The notes beneath the pieces were generated by a model. The model was not told the DNA's origin, did no database searches, and was given only the letters and a program-made list of their open reading frames with translations. Below, in pieces: positions 46,295 through 58,165 of a stretch of 64,000 bases of DNA (position 1 is its first letter; each line of letters opens with the position of its first letter). Origin of the DNA: Panopea generosa (taxonomy: Eukaryota; Mollusca; Bivalvia; Adapedonta; Hiatellidae); contig CM055898.1 of NCBI GenBank assembly GCA_029582155.1, forward strand, positions 30,768,020-30,832,019, written 5' to 3'. The translations under genes were made by a program, and so were the position numbers.

Positions 46295-47303
46295 TTCGAT
46301 GACTACGAGATCTAGGGATTGTGCACGTATCACCGTGTCTCCCACTGAACGGTAAGCATGTCACACCTGTGAACATCACCGTCTGTACTTCAGATCGTTT
46401 GTACAATATACCGTGGGTAGCAGAGGCCACTTCTCACGTTGTTACAGTTTTCTTACAACAGATGCCGACTCATGGCCCCTTTGTAGAGCTTGGACTCGTA
46501 ACACATAAAACGAGCCTAGTTGCTCCAGGAAGGGACACTTGGATTGTTTACAATGCGGAGTACAGTGAATTAATTTGGAAGCACGTGGTGCAAAAATGGT
46601 ACGCTGATAGCTCCTCGCTTCTAAGCAAACGTGGATAGACTAACTTGCGAAAGGGCACAACACGTGGTCCTGGCTGGCGATCGAGCCCGGGACCCACCGG
46701 TCCGGGATCCGTATTTCAGCCCATAGTACGGTTTGTGACATTGCTTCCACGTGTTCGCACCCCACACCACCCCCACCCCCACCCCCAAACTCCCGGTTCA
46801 GAGGTCAAGAAGAGTGGGTTGCCCTCAGATGGTGTGACATATATTTTGTAATTCTGGTATAATAAAGAAACTGCTTGATTGTTACTTTGAGGGATTATTT
46901 TTTCTTTTTAAAATTTAAACAAATGTAGAATTGTTACGCTTACAGTTTTCTTTCTGTTACCATTTTTTTATTTTTATCCCATTTTTACAGTAAGAAATAT
47001 TAAAAACAAACTTCTTAAGATATTCATATGTAATTTTCACCAAACAGATAACGTACTAGTATTCGTCATCTTTCTACAGAAATTTTCTATTTTGTATTAT
47101 GTGTTGATGTTCAAGGGATTTTTCAGGATTTTTCAAATTTTAAAAATTGGCTGAAAACATGTCGACTCATGGCCCCTCTGTAGAGCATGGACTCGTAACA
47201 CATAAAGCGAGCCTAGCTGCTCCAGCGAAGTGGTGAACAGTCACACCTACCAATGGAGCACAAGAAAAAAAAAATATGAGTCAGCCGCCGAACGTTCCGT
47301 TCG

Positions 47304-47376
47304 TGCCGGAACCCGGGATTGAACCGGGGGCCTTTAGATCTTCAGTCTAACGCTCTCCCAACTGAGCTATTCCGGC
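47304..47376 (-). tRNA. tRNA-Phe(GAA), unit 2
   Basis: Same sequence and flanks as the unit 1 copy, 1371 bases on. Confidence 0.95.
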
Positions 47377-47596
47377 TGACAAGTTTAGTCTTGCTCACAC
47401 GTCTTCTCTTCACAGGAAGTCGACACCCGAAACCTAACGGCGCATTAACCTGTGTCGCCGGATGAATAGTACAGCAGAGCGACCAGTCTCACCGTCAGTA
47501 TCTTCTGGCGGAGGTGCCACCCTACGCGACTAGCTCGTGGGCGTGTCCAACTACTATCAATAGATAGAAATGTGTGAGAGAGAGAAAAAAAATATG

Positions 47597-47667
47597 TGCA
47601 TCGGCCGGGAATCGAACCCGGGCCGCCCGCGTGGCAGGCGAGCATTCTACCACTGAACCACCGATGC
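47597..47667 (-). tRNA. tRNA-Gly(GCC), unit 2
   Basis: Identical to the unit 1 tRNA-Gly. The upstream flank has two extra bases ('gagagagagaaaa'). Confidence 0.95.
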
Positions 47668-48673
47668 TTCGATGACTACGAGATCTAGGGATTGTGCACG
47701 TATCACCGTGTCTCCCACTGAACGGTAAGCATGTCACACCTGTGAACATCACCGTCTGTACTTCAGATCGTTTGTACAATATACCGTGGGTAGCAGAGGC
47801 CACTTCTCACGTTGTTACAGTTTTCTTACAACAGATGCCGACTCATGGCCCCTTTGTAGAGCTTGGACTCGTAACACATAAAACGAGCCTAGCTGCTCCA
47901 GGAAGGGACACTTGGATTGTTTACAATGCGGAGTACAGTGAATTAATTTGGAAGCACGTGGTGCAAAAATGGTACGCTGATAGCTCCTCGCTTCTAAGCA
48001 AACGTGGATAGACTAACTTGCGAAAGGGCACAACACGTGGTCCTGGCTGGCGATCGAGCCCGGGACCCACCGGTCCGGGATCCGTATTTCAGCCCATAGT
48101 ACGGTTTGTGACATTGCCTCCACGTGTTCCACCCCACACCACCCCCACCCCCACAACCAAACTCCCGGTTCAGAGGTCAAGAAGAGTGGGTTGCCCTCAG
48201 ATGGTGTGACATATATTTTGTAATTCTGGTATAATAAAGAAACTGCTTGATTGTTACTTTGAGGGATTATTTTTTCTTTTTAAAATTTAAACAAATGTAG
48301 AATTGTTACGCTTACAGTTTTCTTTCTGTTACCATTTTTTATTTTAATCCCATTTTTACAGTAAGAAATATTAAAAACAAACTTCTTAAGATATTCATAT
48401 GTAATTTTCACCAAACAGATAACGTACTAGTATTCGTCATCTTTCTACAGAAATTTTCTATTTTGTATTATGTGTTGATGTTCAAGGGATTTTTCAGGAT
48501 TTTTCAAATTTTAAAAATTGGCTGAAAACATGTCGACTCATGGCCCCTCTGTAGAGCATGGACTCGTAACACATAAAACGAGCCTAGCTGCTCCAGCGAA
48601 GTGGTGAACAGTCACTCCTACCAATGGAGCACAAGAAAAAAAAATATGAGTCAGCCGCCGAACGTTCCGTTCG

Positions 48674-48746
48674 TGCCGGAACCCGGGATTGAACCGGGGG
48701 CCTTTAGATCTTCAGTCTAACGCTCTCCCAACTGAGCTATTCCGGC
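48674..48746 (-). tRNA. tRNA-Phe(GAA), unit 3
   Basis: Identical cloverleaf; GAA anticodon and TTCAATC loop intact. Confidence 0.95.
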
Positions 48747-48964
48747 TGACAAGTTTAGTCTTGCTCACACGTCTTCTCTTCACAGGAAGTCGACACCCGA
48801 AACCAAACGGCGCATTAACCTGTGTCGCCGGATGAATAGTACAGCAGAGCGACCAGTCTCACCGTCAGTATCTTCTGGCGGAGGTGCCACCCTACGCGAC
48901 TAGCTCGTGGGCGTGTCCAACTACTATCAATAGATAGAAATGTGTGAGAGAGAAAAAAAATATG

Positions 48965-49035
48965 TGCATCGGCCGGGAATCGAACCCGGGCCGCCCGCGT
49001 GGCAGGCGAGCATTCTACCACTGAACCACCGATGC
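48965..49035 (-). tRNA. tRNA-Gly(GCC), unit 3
   Basis: Identical cloverleaf; GCC anticodon intact; T-run terminator adjacent. Confidence 0.95.
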
Positions 49036-50044
49036 TTCGATGACTACGAGATCTAGGGATTGTGCACGTATCACCGTGTCTCCCACTGAACGGTAAGCAT
49101 GTCACACCTGTGAACATCACCGTCTGTACTTCAGATCGTTTGTACAATATACCGTGGGTAGCAGAGGCCACTTCTCACGTTGTTACAGTTTTCTTACAAC
49201 AGATGCCGACTCATGGTCCCTTTGTAGAGCTTGGACTCGTAACACATAAAACGAGCCTAGCTGCTCCAGGAAGGGACACTTGGATTGTTTACAATGCGGA
49301 GTACAGTGAATTAATTTGGAAGCACGTGGTGCAAAAATGGTACGCTGATAGCTCCTCGCTTCTAAGCAAACGTGGATAGACTAACTTGCGAAAGGGCACA
49401 ACACGTGGTCCTGGCTGGCGATCGAGCCCGGGACCCACCGGTCCGGGATCCGTATTTCAGCCCATAGTACGGTTTGTGACATTGCCTCCACGTGTTCGCA
49501 CCCCACACCACCCCCACCCCCACTCCCAAACTCCCGGTTCAGAGGTCAAGAAGAGTGGGTTGCCCTCAGATGGTGTGACATATATTTTGTAATTCTGGTA
49601 TAATAAAGAAACTGCTTGATTGTTACTTTGAGGGATTATTTTTTCTTTTTAAAATTTAAACAAATGTAGAATTGTTACGCTTACAGTTTTCTTTCTGTTA
49701 CCATTTTTTTATTTTAATCCCATTTTTACAGTTAGAAATATTAAAAACAAACTTCTTAAGATATTCATATGTAATTTTCACCAAACAGATAACGTACTAG
49801 TATTCGTCATCTTTCTACAGAAATTTTCTATTTTGTATTATGTGTTGATGTTCAAGGGATTTTTCAGGATTTTTCAAATTTTAAAAATTGGTTGAAAACA
49901 TGTCGACTCATGGCCCCTCTGTAGAGCATGGACTCGTAACACATAAAGCGAGCCTAGCTGCTCCAGCGAAGTGGTGAACAGTCACACCTACCAATGGAGC
50001 ACAAGAAAAAAAAAATATGAGTCAGCCGCCGAACGTTCCGTTCG

Positions 50045-50117
50045 TGCCGGAACCCGGGATTGAACCGGGGGCCTTTAGATCTTCAGTCTAACGCTCTCCC
50101 AACTGAGCTATTCCGGC
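50045..50117 (-). tRNA. tRNA-Phe(GAA), unit 4
   Basis: Identical cloverleaf to the other units. Confidence 0.95.
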
Positions 50118-50335
50118 TGACAAGTTTAGTCTTGCTCACACGTCTTCTTTTCACAGGAAGTCGACACCCGAAACCAAACGGCGCATTAACCTGTGTCGCC
50201 GGATGAATAGTACAGCAGAGCGACCAGTCTCACCGTCAGTATCTTCTGGCGGAGGTGCCACCCTACGCGACTAGCTCGTGGGCGTGTCCAACTACTATCA
50301 ATAGATAGAAATGTGTGAGAGAGAAAAAAAATATG

Positions 50336-50406
50336 TGCATCGGCCGGGAATCGAACCCGGGCCGCCCGCGTGGCAGGCGAGCATTCTACCACTGAACCAC
50401 CGATGC
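50336..50406 (-). tRNA. tRNA-Gly(GCC), unit 4
   Basis: tRNA body identical. The immediate 5' flank differs by one base ('gatgcttcgacgactacg'), which opens a longer plus frame but has no effect on the tRNA. Confidence 0.95.
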
Positions 50407-51417
50407 TTCGACGACTACGAGATCTAGGGATTGTGCACGTATCACCGTGTCTCCCACTGAACGGTAAGCATGTCACACCTGTGAACATCACCGTCTGTAC
50501 TTCAGATCGTTTGTACAATATACCGTGGGTAGCAGAGGCCACTTCTCACGTTGTTACAGTTTTCTTACAACAGATGCCGACTCATGGCCCCTTTGTAGAG
50601 CTTGGACTCGTAACACATAAAACGAGCCTAGCTGCTCCAGGAAGGGACACTTGGATTGTTTACAATGCGGAGTACAGTGAATTAATTTGGAAGCACGTGG
50701 TGCAAAAATGGTACGCTGATAGCTCCTCGCTTCTAAGCAAACGTGGATAGACTAACTTGCGAAAGGGCACAACACGTGGTCCTGGCTGGCGATCGAGCCC
50801 GGGACCCACCGGTCCGGGATCCGTATTTCAGCCCATAGTACGGTTTGTGACATTGCCTCCACGTGTTCGCACCCCACACCACCCCCACCCCCAAACTCCC
50901 AAACTCCCGGTTCAGAGGTCAAGAAGAGTGGGTTGCCCTCAGATGGTGTGACATATATTTTGTAATTCTGGTATAATAAAGAAACTGCTTGATTGTTACT
51001 TTGAGGGATTATTTTTTCTTTTTAAAATTTAAACAAATGTAGAATTGTTACGCTTACAGTTTTCTTTCTGTTACCATTTTTTTATTTTAATCCCATTTTT
51101 ACAGTAAGAAATATTAAAAACAAACTTCTTAAGATATTCATATGTAATTTTCACCAAACAGATAACGTACTAGTATTCGTCATCTTTCTACAGAAATTTT
51201 CTATTTTGTATTATTGTATTACGTTCAAGGGATTTTTCAGGATTTTTCAAATTTTAAAAATTGGCTGAAAACATGTCGACTCATGGCCCCTCTGTAGAGC
51301 ATGGACTCGTAACACATAAAGCGAGCCTAGCTGCTCCAGCGAAGTGGTGAACAGTCACACCTACCAATGGAGCACAAGAAAAAAAAATTATGAGTCAGCC
51401 GCCGAACGTTCCGTTCG

Positions 51418-51490
51418 TGCCGGAACCCGGGATTGAACCGGGGGCCTTTAGATCTTCAGTCTAACGCTCTCCCAACTGAGCTATTCCGGC
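51418..51490 (-). tRNA. tRNA-Phe(GAA), unit 5
   Basis: tRNA body identical. The T-run flank reads 'aaaaaaaattatgagtc' instead of 'aaaaaaaaatatgagtc' on the plus strand. Confidence 0.95.
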
Positions 51491-51708
51491 TGACAAGTTT
51501 AGTCTTGCTCACACGTCTTCTCTTCACAGGAAGTCGACACCCGAAACCTAACGGCGCATTAACCTGTGTCTCCGGATGAATAGTACAGCAGAGCGACCAG
51601 TCTCACCGTCAGTATCTTCTGGCGGAGGTGCCACCCTACGCGACTAGCTCGTGGGCGTGTCCAACTACTATCAATAGATAGAAATGTGTGAGAGAGAAAA
51701 AAAATATG

Positions 51709-51779
51709 TGCATCGGCCGGGAATCGAACCCGGGCCGCCCGCGTGGCAGGCGAGCATTCTACCACTGAACCACCGATGC
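51709..51779 (-). tRNA. tRNA-Gly(GCC), unit 5
   Basis: Identical cloverleaf; terminator adjacent. Confidence 0.95.
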
Positions 51780-52785
51780 TTCGATGACTACGAGATCTAG
51801 GGATTGTGCACGTATCACCGTGTCTCCCACTGAACGGTAAGCATGTCACACCTGTGAACATCACCGTCCGTACTTCAGATCGTTTGTACAATATACCGTG
51901 GGTAGCAGAGGCCACTTCTCACGTTGTTACAGTTTTCTTACAACAGATGCCGACTCATGGCCCCTTTGTAGAGCTTGGACTCGTAACACATAAAACGAGC
52001 CTAGCTGCTCCAGGAAGGGACACTTGGATTGTTTACAATGCGGAGTACAGTGAATTAATTTGGAAGCACGTGGTGCAAAAATGGTACGCTGATAGCTCCT
52101 CGCTTCTAAGCAAACGTGGATAGACTAACTTGCGAAAGGGCACAACACGTGGTCCTGGCTGGCGATCGAGCCCGGGACCCACCGGTCCGGGATCCGTATT
52201 TCAGCCCATAGTACGGTTTGTGACATTGCCTCCACGTGTTCCACCCCACACCACCCCCACCCCCACAACCAAACTCCCGGTTCAGAGGTCAAGAAGAGTG
52301 GGTTGCCCTCAGATGGTGTGACATATATTTTGTAATTCTGGTATAATAAAGAAACTGCTTGATTGTTACTTTGAGGGATTATTTTTTCTTTTTAAAATTT
52401 AAACAAATGTAGAATTGTTACGCTTACAGTTTTCTTTCTGTTACCATTTTTTATTTTAATCCCATTTTTACAGTAAGAAATATTAAAAACAAACTTCTTA
52501 AGATATTCATATGTAATTTTCACCAAACAGATAACGTACTAGTATTCGTCATCTTTCTACAGAAATTTTCTATTTTGTATTATGTGTTGATGTTCAAGGG
52601 ATTTTTCAGGATTTTTCAAATTTTAAAAATTGGCTGAAAACATGTCGACTCATGGCCCCTCTGTAGAGCATGGACTCGTAACACATAAAGCGAGCCTAGC
52701 TGCTCCAGCGAAGTGGTGAACAGTCACTCCTACCAATGGAGCACAAGAAAAAAAAATATGAGTCAGCCGCCGAACGTTCCGTTCG

Positions 52786-52858
52786 TGCCGGAACCCGGGA
52801 TTGAACCGGGGGCCTTTAGATCTTCAGTCTAACGCTCTCCCAACTGAGCTATTCCGGC
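52786..52858 (-). tRNA. tRNA-Phe(GAA), unit 6
   Basis: Identical cloverleaf; terminator adjacent. Confidence 0.95.
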
Positions 52859-53076
52859 TGACAAGTTTAGTCTTGCTCACACGTCTTCTCTTCACAGGAA
52901 GTCGACACCCGAAACCAAACGGCGCATTAACCTGTGTCGCCGGATGAATAGTACAGCAGAGCGACCAGTCTCACCGTCAGTATCTTCTGGCGGAGGTGCC
53001 ACCCTACGCGACTAGCTCGTGGGCGTGTCCAACTACTATCAATAGATAGAAATGTGTGAGAGAGAAAAAAAATATG

Positions 53077-53147
53077 TGCATCGGCCGGGAATCGAACCCG
53101 GGCCGCCCGCGTGGCAGGCGAGCATTCTACCACTGAACCACCGATGC
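53077..53147 (-). tRNA. tRNA-Gly(GCC), unit 6 (last)
   Basis: Identical cloverleaf. This is the last tRNA-Gly; unit 7 ends before this position. Confidence 0.95.
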
Positions 53148-54155
53148 TTCGATGACTACGAGATCTAGGGATTGTGCACGTATCACCGTGTCTCCCACTG
53201 AACGGTAAGCATGTCACACCTGTGAACATCACCGTCTGTACTTCAGATCGTTTGTACAATATACCGTGGGTAGCAGAGGCCACTTCTCACGTTGTTACAG
53301 TTTTCTTACAACAGATGCCGACTCATGGTCCCTTTGTAGAGCTTGGACTCGTAACACATAAAACGAGCCTAGCTGCTCCAGGAAGGGACACTTGGATTGT
53401 TTACAATGCGGAGTACAGTGAATTAATTTGGAAGCACGTGGTGCAAAAATGGTACGCTGATAGCTCCTCGCTTCTAAGCAAACGTGGATAGACTAACTTG
53501 CGAAAGGGCACAACACGTGGTCCTGGCTGGCGATCGAGCCCGGGACCCACCGGTCCGGGATCCGTATTTCAGCCCATAGTACGGTTTGTGACATTGCCTC
53601 CACGTGTTCGCACCCCACACCACCCCCACCCCCACTCCCAAACTCCCGGTTCAGAGGTCAAGAAGAGTGGGTTGCCCTCAGATGGTGTGACATATATTTT
53701 GTAATTCTGGTATAATAAAGAAACTGCTTGATTGTTACTTTGAGGGATTATTTTTTCTTTTTAAAATTTAAACAAATGTAGAATTGTTACGCTTACAGTT
53801 TTCTTTCTGTTACCATTTTTTTATTTTAATCCCATTTTTACAGTAAGAAATATTAAAAACAAACTTCTTAAGATATTCATATGTAATTTTCACCAAACAG
53901 ATAACGTACTAGTATTCGTCATCTTTCTACAGAAATTTTCTATTTTGTATTATGTGTTGATGTTCAAGGGATTTTTCAGGATTTTTCAAATTTTAAAAAT
54001 TGGCTGAAAACATGTCGACTCATGGCCCCTCTGTAGAGCATGGACTCGTAACACATAAAGCGAGCCTAGCTGCTCCAGCGAAGTGGTGAACAGTCACACC
54101 TACCAATGGAGCACAAGAAAAAAAAATATGAGTCAGCCGCCGAACGTTCCGTTCG

Positions 54156-54228
54156 TGCCGGAACCCGGGATTGAACCGGGGGCCTTTAGATCTTCAGTCT
54201 AACGCTCTCCCAACTGAGCTATTCCGGC
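54156..54228 (-). tRNA. tRNA-Phe(GAA), unit 7 (truncated unit)
   Basis: tRNA body identical. One base differs in the 5' flank ('acaagttcag' for 'acaagtttag'). The unit breaks off 110 bases further on. Confidence 0.95.
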
Positions 54229-54338
54229 TGACAAGTTCAGTCTTGCTCACACGTCTTCTCTTCACAGGAAGTCGACACCCGAAACCAAACGGCGCATTAA
54301 CCTGTGTCGCCGGATGAATAGTACAGCAGAGCGACCAG

Positions 54339-54390
54339 AAAAAAATGAGTCAGCCGCCGAACGTTCCGTTCGTGAAGGAACCCGGGATTG
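54339..54390 (-). pseudogene. Displaced 3' fragment of tRNA-Phe and its terminator
   Basis: 'aaaaaaatgagtcagccgcc' and the following flank recur here directly after the break of unit 7. They run into 'ggaacccgggattg', the last bases of the tRNA-Phe, and then stop. Two bases near the acceptor end are changed ('gaagg' for 'gccgg'). Confidence 0.85.
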
Positions 54391-55696
54391 TGCTCTTTGA
54401 ATTGTGCTCAGAGTCATTCTTCAGGGTTTTTTTATCCAATCAGTTGTCTTAAAATGTAATCAATAATATTAGTCTGGATCATATGCGATGCTATTTAATT
54501 GGACGGAAGTAATTGCAGTTATCTTGTACAAGATCTTTGTCATAGAACATATTTAATACTATAAAAAAAATAATAGAATATAGAAATAAAAATCGAAACC
54601 ATACTCTTCTGAGACACTGAGGAAATATCCGAGGTATTCCTATTGATTGAATTAAAAAATTGAAAACTTTACCAATTGACTGTTGTCAAGACCTGTGTCT
54701 TTTAGAAAAGCAAGGATCGCCGAAAATCAAGTCTATGTATCGTCTTCCTGTGACATGTGAGCAATACTTTCAGCCGGAAGAGCGTTATATTGAAGATCTA
54801 AAGCTATCACCCGCGAACGACATTGGGCCAATATACTTCAGGTTTCCATGGCCCTTCAAGCATATGAAAGTGAAAGTCATGATTAATAAAAATATATGAT
54901 TTTGGTTAAAATCAGACTCTGAAATGTTGGCAAAATATCGGCCATTTTTGTTAGAGACAGTTGTAAATTTAAAAAAGTCTGGCGTTGTTTATTTGTCTCA
55001 GATTCAAATAAAATGTTCTTCTGTTAAAATGTCAATATCCTGGCTGCATGACTGAAAGAAAAGGGAAACATTAGCTATCGGCATCGATACCGTCGGTATA
55101 TCACGTTTCATAATCAGAAGAAGGACAAGACAAAGAAGAAGAAGCCGAAAAAGACAAACTACCGTTGACACTCTAAAATAACTTAAAAACAAAGATATTT
55201 GGTTAGTGTGCTGTGTCTTATTTTCTGATGGAGTAATTATTATTGACAGCACTTGTACATAGAGCAAAGATACAAAGCCATTCAAGTACACATTCATACA
55301 AACGGATCCTTTCTAAACAAAAGTAATTAAATGCCTGTATAAATAAAGATATATCACGAGGTTTGTTATCGATAATTAAACACAAGCATGACATTACGAA
55401 AGACAAGACAGGCCAATTTAAAACACAAAACATTGAGACACGTCGCAATTAAATACTTGTACGAGGGTCGTTCAAGAAGTATTTCATTTACTGTTGTAAA
55501 GTAATTGCTAATGGAAGTTTATAAATAAAAGCTTATATACTGTCAATGAATTAAATAAAATGTAGTTCCTTGATGATGTTAATGGTGTGTTTAACGTCAT
55601 TTTGAACACAAAACAGGTTATATATGACATCGAGTTATTAATCGTTAGAGAAAACCCCTCAGGATGAATCTGAGTAATACCACTGTCATTCCGCAA
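54391..55696. other. Unassigned region right of the tRNA array
   Basis: A 79-codon frame at 54660-54899 includes the dispersed repeat piece shared with 9447-9502. No supported gene. Confidence 0.35.
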
Positions 55697-55840
55697 GTTA
55701 CGAGCAATCTGAACACTTCCTGCACTGTTTTCCTCTCTGTCACTTAATATAAACATAATTCACCCATTGCTGATATGTGGTGAATTAATGCTTTCAACAT
55801 AAGGGGTGTCCAAAGGCGTCTATATGAAGTAAAGGGTTAA
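55697..55840 (-). mobile_element. TTAA MITE, copy 3, half element
   Basis: On the minus strand it starts at 55840 with TTAACCC and 'tttacttcatatagacgcc', goes through 'gggtgaattatgtttatatt' and 'gtgcaggaagtgttcagatt', and ends at the centre of the internal palindrome ('gctcgtaa'). The other half is missing. Confidence 0.8.
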
Positions 55841-56074
55841 CGTGTTTCGACCAAGTTGGACTGGAACCGTGCCAAGATTTTGACGTTGAGAGGTTATTTA
55901 TCTTGAGACTATGTCTGAGGAAATGTAGTTAACGTAATTCCAGAAACCATTTTAAAGATAAAAATGGTTAACGGTGTTTATTTTGTTTATCTTAAAGGCA
56001 ACTTCAAAATGTTTGACACTTAACTGTTGTTTTATTTTTATTATAAAAACAGGATATATATAATTTCGAATGTG

Positions 56075-56075
<1 letters not shown>

Positions 56076-56104
<29 letters not shown>
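56076..56104. repeat. (TA)n microsatellite
   Basis: About fourteen TA dinucleotides. Confidence 0.95.
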
Positions 56105-56107
<3 letters not shown>

Positions 56108-56779
56108 ATTATGAAATTCAAAATTCCGTTTCTATTTTGCAAAGGGACCGAACTCTGGCAAATGAAATTTTATGCTTTCGTGGTCATCTATCACAAAAAA
56201 AAGCAAAATGTATTTTAATTTCAGTTTCCGTCTGAATGTTTGTTCTTAACCTAAGATGCAAATAATTGTACTGATTAATGGCTTACGGCTAATTGTTACA
56301 AATGATACAAATACATAATTTGTCTTGTAAACGTAAATGCGAAGTACAGTGTGGCTAAGTAATATTAATATATATAACTGGTTTCTTTCTAGTATCTTCG
56401 TTTTGACAAGATTGGTTGATCGGATTATATGTCATCATGTGTTTAAACTTAAAGACATTTAATATGTTTAGTCCAGAACCTGATATCTCCCGAATCAGGT
56501 CAATTACCCCCAATAAAAAAACGAGGAATTCTATGCCTGTCTCACAATTCATAGCAATTAAATGCTCACTAAACTGTGACGTCATTCAAACTTTTTATTG
56601 TAGCAACTGGCCAATCAACGTGCTCAAATGTGGCTTTCCAACATTGCTGTTTAACGGACCTGATCCAAAAGGCTGGATCTGTTCTATAGACTAATATGTT
56701 TAATGAAGTAAAATTTAATTTTGTAGCATAACATTTATTTTGCTACTAACAAATACTGCATTAAATATATATTGTAAAA

Positions 56780-56905
56780 TTGATATTCATTTTCCCTTGT
56801 GTTATATGTATTATTATTTATTTCTCTATCTTCATTGTTATTTGTTATTTTATTGTATTTATGTACTCTCCATATAGAAGGAAATAAAGATTTGAATTTG
56901 AATTG
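56780..56905 (+). mobile_element. Possible LINE 3' end
   Basis: 'gtactctccatatagaagg' followed by 'aaataaagatttgaatttgaat' resembles the AATAAA-plus-tail ends of many non-LTR elements. No coding part is attached. Confidence 0.4.
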
Positions 56906-57599
56906 CAGTTTACACCTGAATGTTAGAAAAAAATCCAAGGAGTTGTGTCAATTTGCATTTTTAAGCATTTTCAATAAACATTTTTGAAAACGATCATCTC
57001 ATTAGTCTCATAAAATGTTAATAATTGTTAATTAAATAAAAAATGTTCGGATAGTAAAACTTTGATATCAATATACATTTTGTCTCTCTAGTATCTGCCG
57101 TATACGGTCACCGTGTAAAGTTTGTCGTGGAGCATAAATATCAATTTCGATATGGCCGCATGTCTCTTTGATGTTCCGTAATAAAGGACGAAGATATAAC
57201 CAAATATTAGTCACTAAAATTTGGGGGAAAAAAGTAATTAAGATACTGTTAAGATATATATTTTTATAAAGTTCAGATAAATTTAATCAATTAAAACGAA
57301 CACTACACTTTTTGGCAAGTTGAACCCAGGTAGCCGTCTTGTTTAAAACAAATCACACTAATGTGTTATAGATAATACCTTTAAAAACAATTTCACAATT
57401 ATAGTTGAAAGAAAATATTTCAGGTTCCGAGAAGATTTTGCTTAATAATTTAAATTCTTGAAATAGACATAACTCGGGCATAGATGATTGATGATAACAC
57501 ATTATTTTGAAAAGTATCTTTATGCTTATAAGTCTTGCAAAATATAGAGCTCCCAGCATTCGACGAGTTTAAGAGTAAACGTAGTACCCACACTCACCC

Positions 57600-58165
57600 A
57601 AATAATTGCCTATGTTAAAGCAGTGAAGCACTGATGGCCATTTTGTCTGACAATCGGACAAATTTAAACACCATTTTGGTAGAGGGTAACCAGGGAAGCA
57701 TTCTAAGAAATTTCCATTGAAATTGATCCAATACTTGCAGAGAAGACAGTTACGTTTTTAAATTCTGAAATTGGGAGGGGATCCAGCTGCCGTTTTGGTT
57801 GACTGATGTTAATAAAGAGTCACTTTTCTCTCTATAGTCCATTATGATAAATAATGACAGACGCAATCTAGGGTAACATTTCAACAAAAGTCCAATGAAA
57901 TTGTTTCAGTGGTTTCAAAAGGAGATGTTGTTTAAAGTTTTAAAAATGTGCGGGGCCCAGGCGGCCATCTTGGGTGACGGATCTCGAAAAAAATCTGAAC
58001 TGAGGGCATCATCGCCCAAGGTACAATGTGTCCAAGTTTTGGCGACTTCACACAATAATATGTTATCGTTGATGCCACAGACGGCCATATGTACGTACTG
58101 ACAAGCGACGGACAAAAAGTGATCAGAATAGCTCATTTGAGCCTTTGTCTCATGTAATCTAAAAA
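57600..58165 (+). repeat. Degenerate dispersed repeat with hairpin end
   Basis: Three degenerate modules containing 'ggccattttg', 'accattttggtag' and 'ggcggccatcttgggtgac', with 'tccaatgaaattg' and 'ggtttcaaaaggag'. Then 'gacaagcgacggac', 'gatcagaatagctcat' and a decayed hairpin at about 58130-58159. Confidence 0.65.

Larger units (their letters stand above)
45468..54390. repeat. Tandem array of ~1.37-kb units carrying tRNA-Phe and tRNA-Gly
   Basis: Using 'gtaattctggtataataaag' as the unit start, units begin at 45478, 46848, 48220, 49589, 50962, 52332 and 53701 (lengths 1368-1373). Each has two minus-strand tRNA genes and about 1 kb of spacer. Units differ at few positions (for example A-run lengths and the C-rich stretch 'ccacaccacccccaccccc'). 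The first unit begins abruptly near 45468. The seventh stops at 54338 and is followed by a displaced 52-base fragment. The plus open frame of 105 codons (first at 46321-46638) and the minus frame of 118 codons recur in the units only because the DNA is repeated. Confidence 0.97.
55841..57599. other. Unassigned region with small repeats
   Basis: Contains a (TA)n tract at 56076-56104 and a likely retroelement tail near 56780-56905. Open frames at 56416-56694 and elsewhere have no recognisable content. Confidence 0.35.

Noticed and set aside
46321..46638. 105-codon frame in each tRNA unit as a repeated protein gene
   Set aside because: No recognisable domain, and the units are near-identical along their whole length, so conservation of the frame is not evidence of coding.
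46660..46740. A tRNA or SINE head on the minus strand ('ggtcccgggctcgatc')
   Set aside because: Only a weak B-box match; no A box or cloverleaf.
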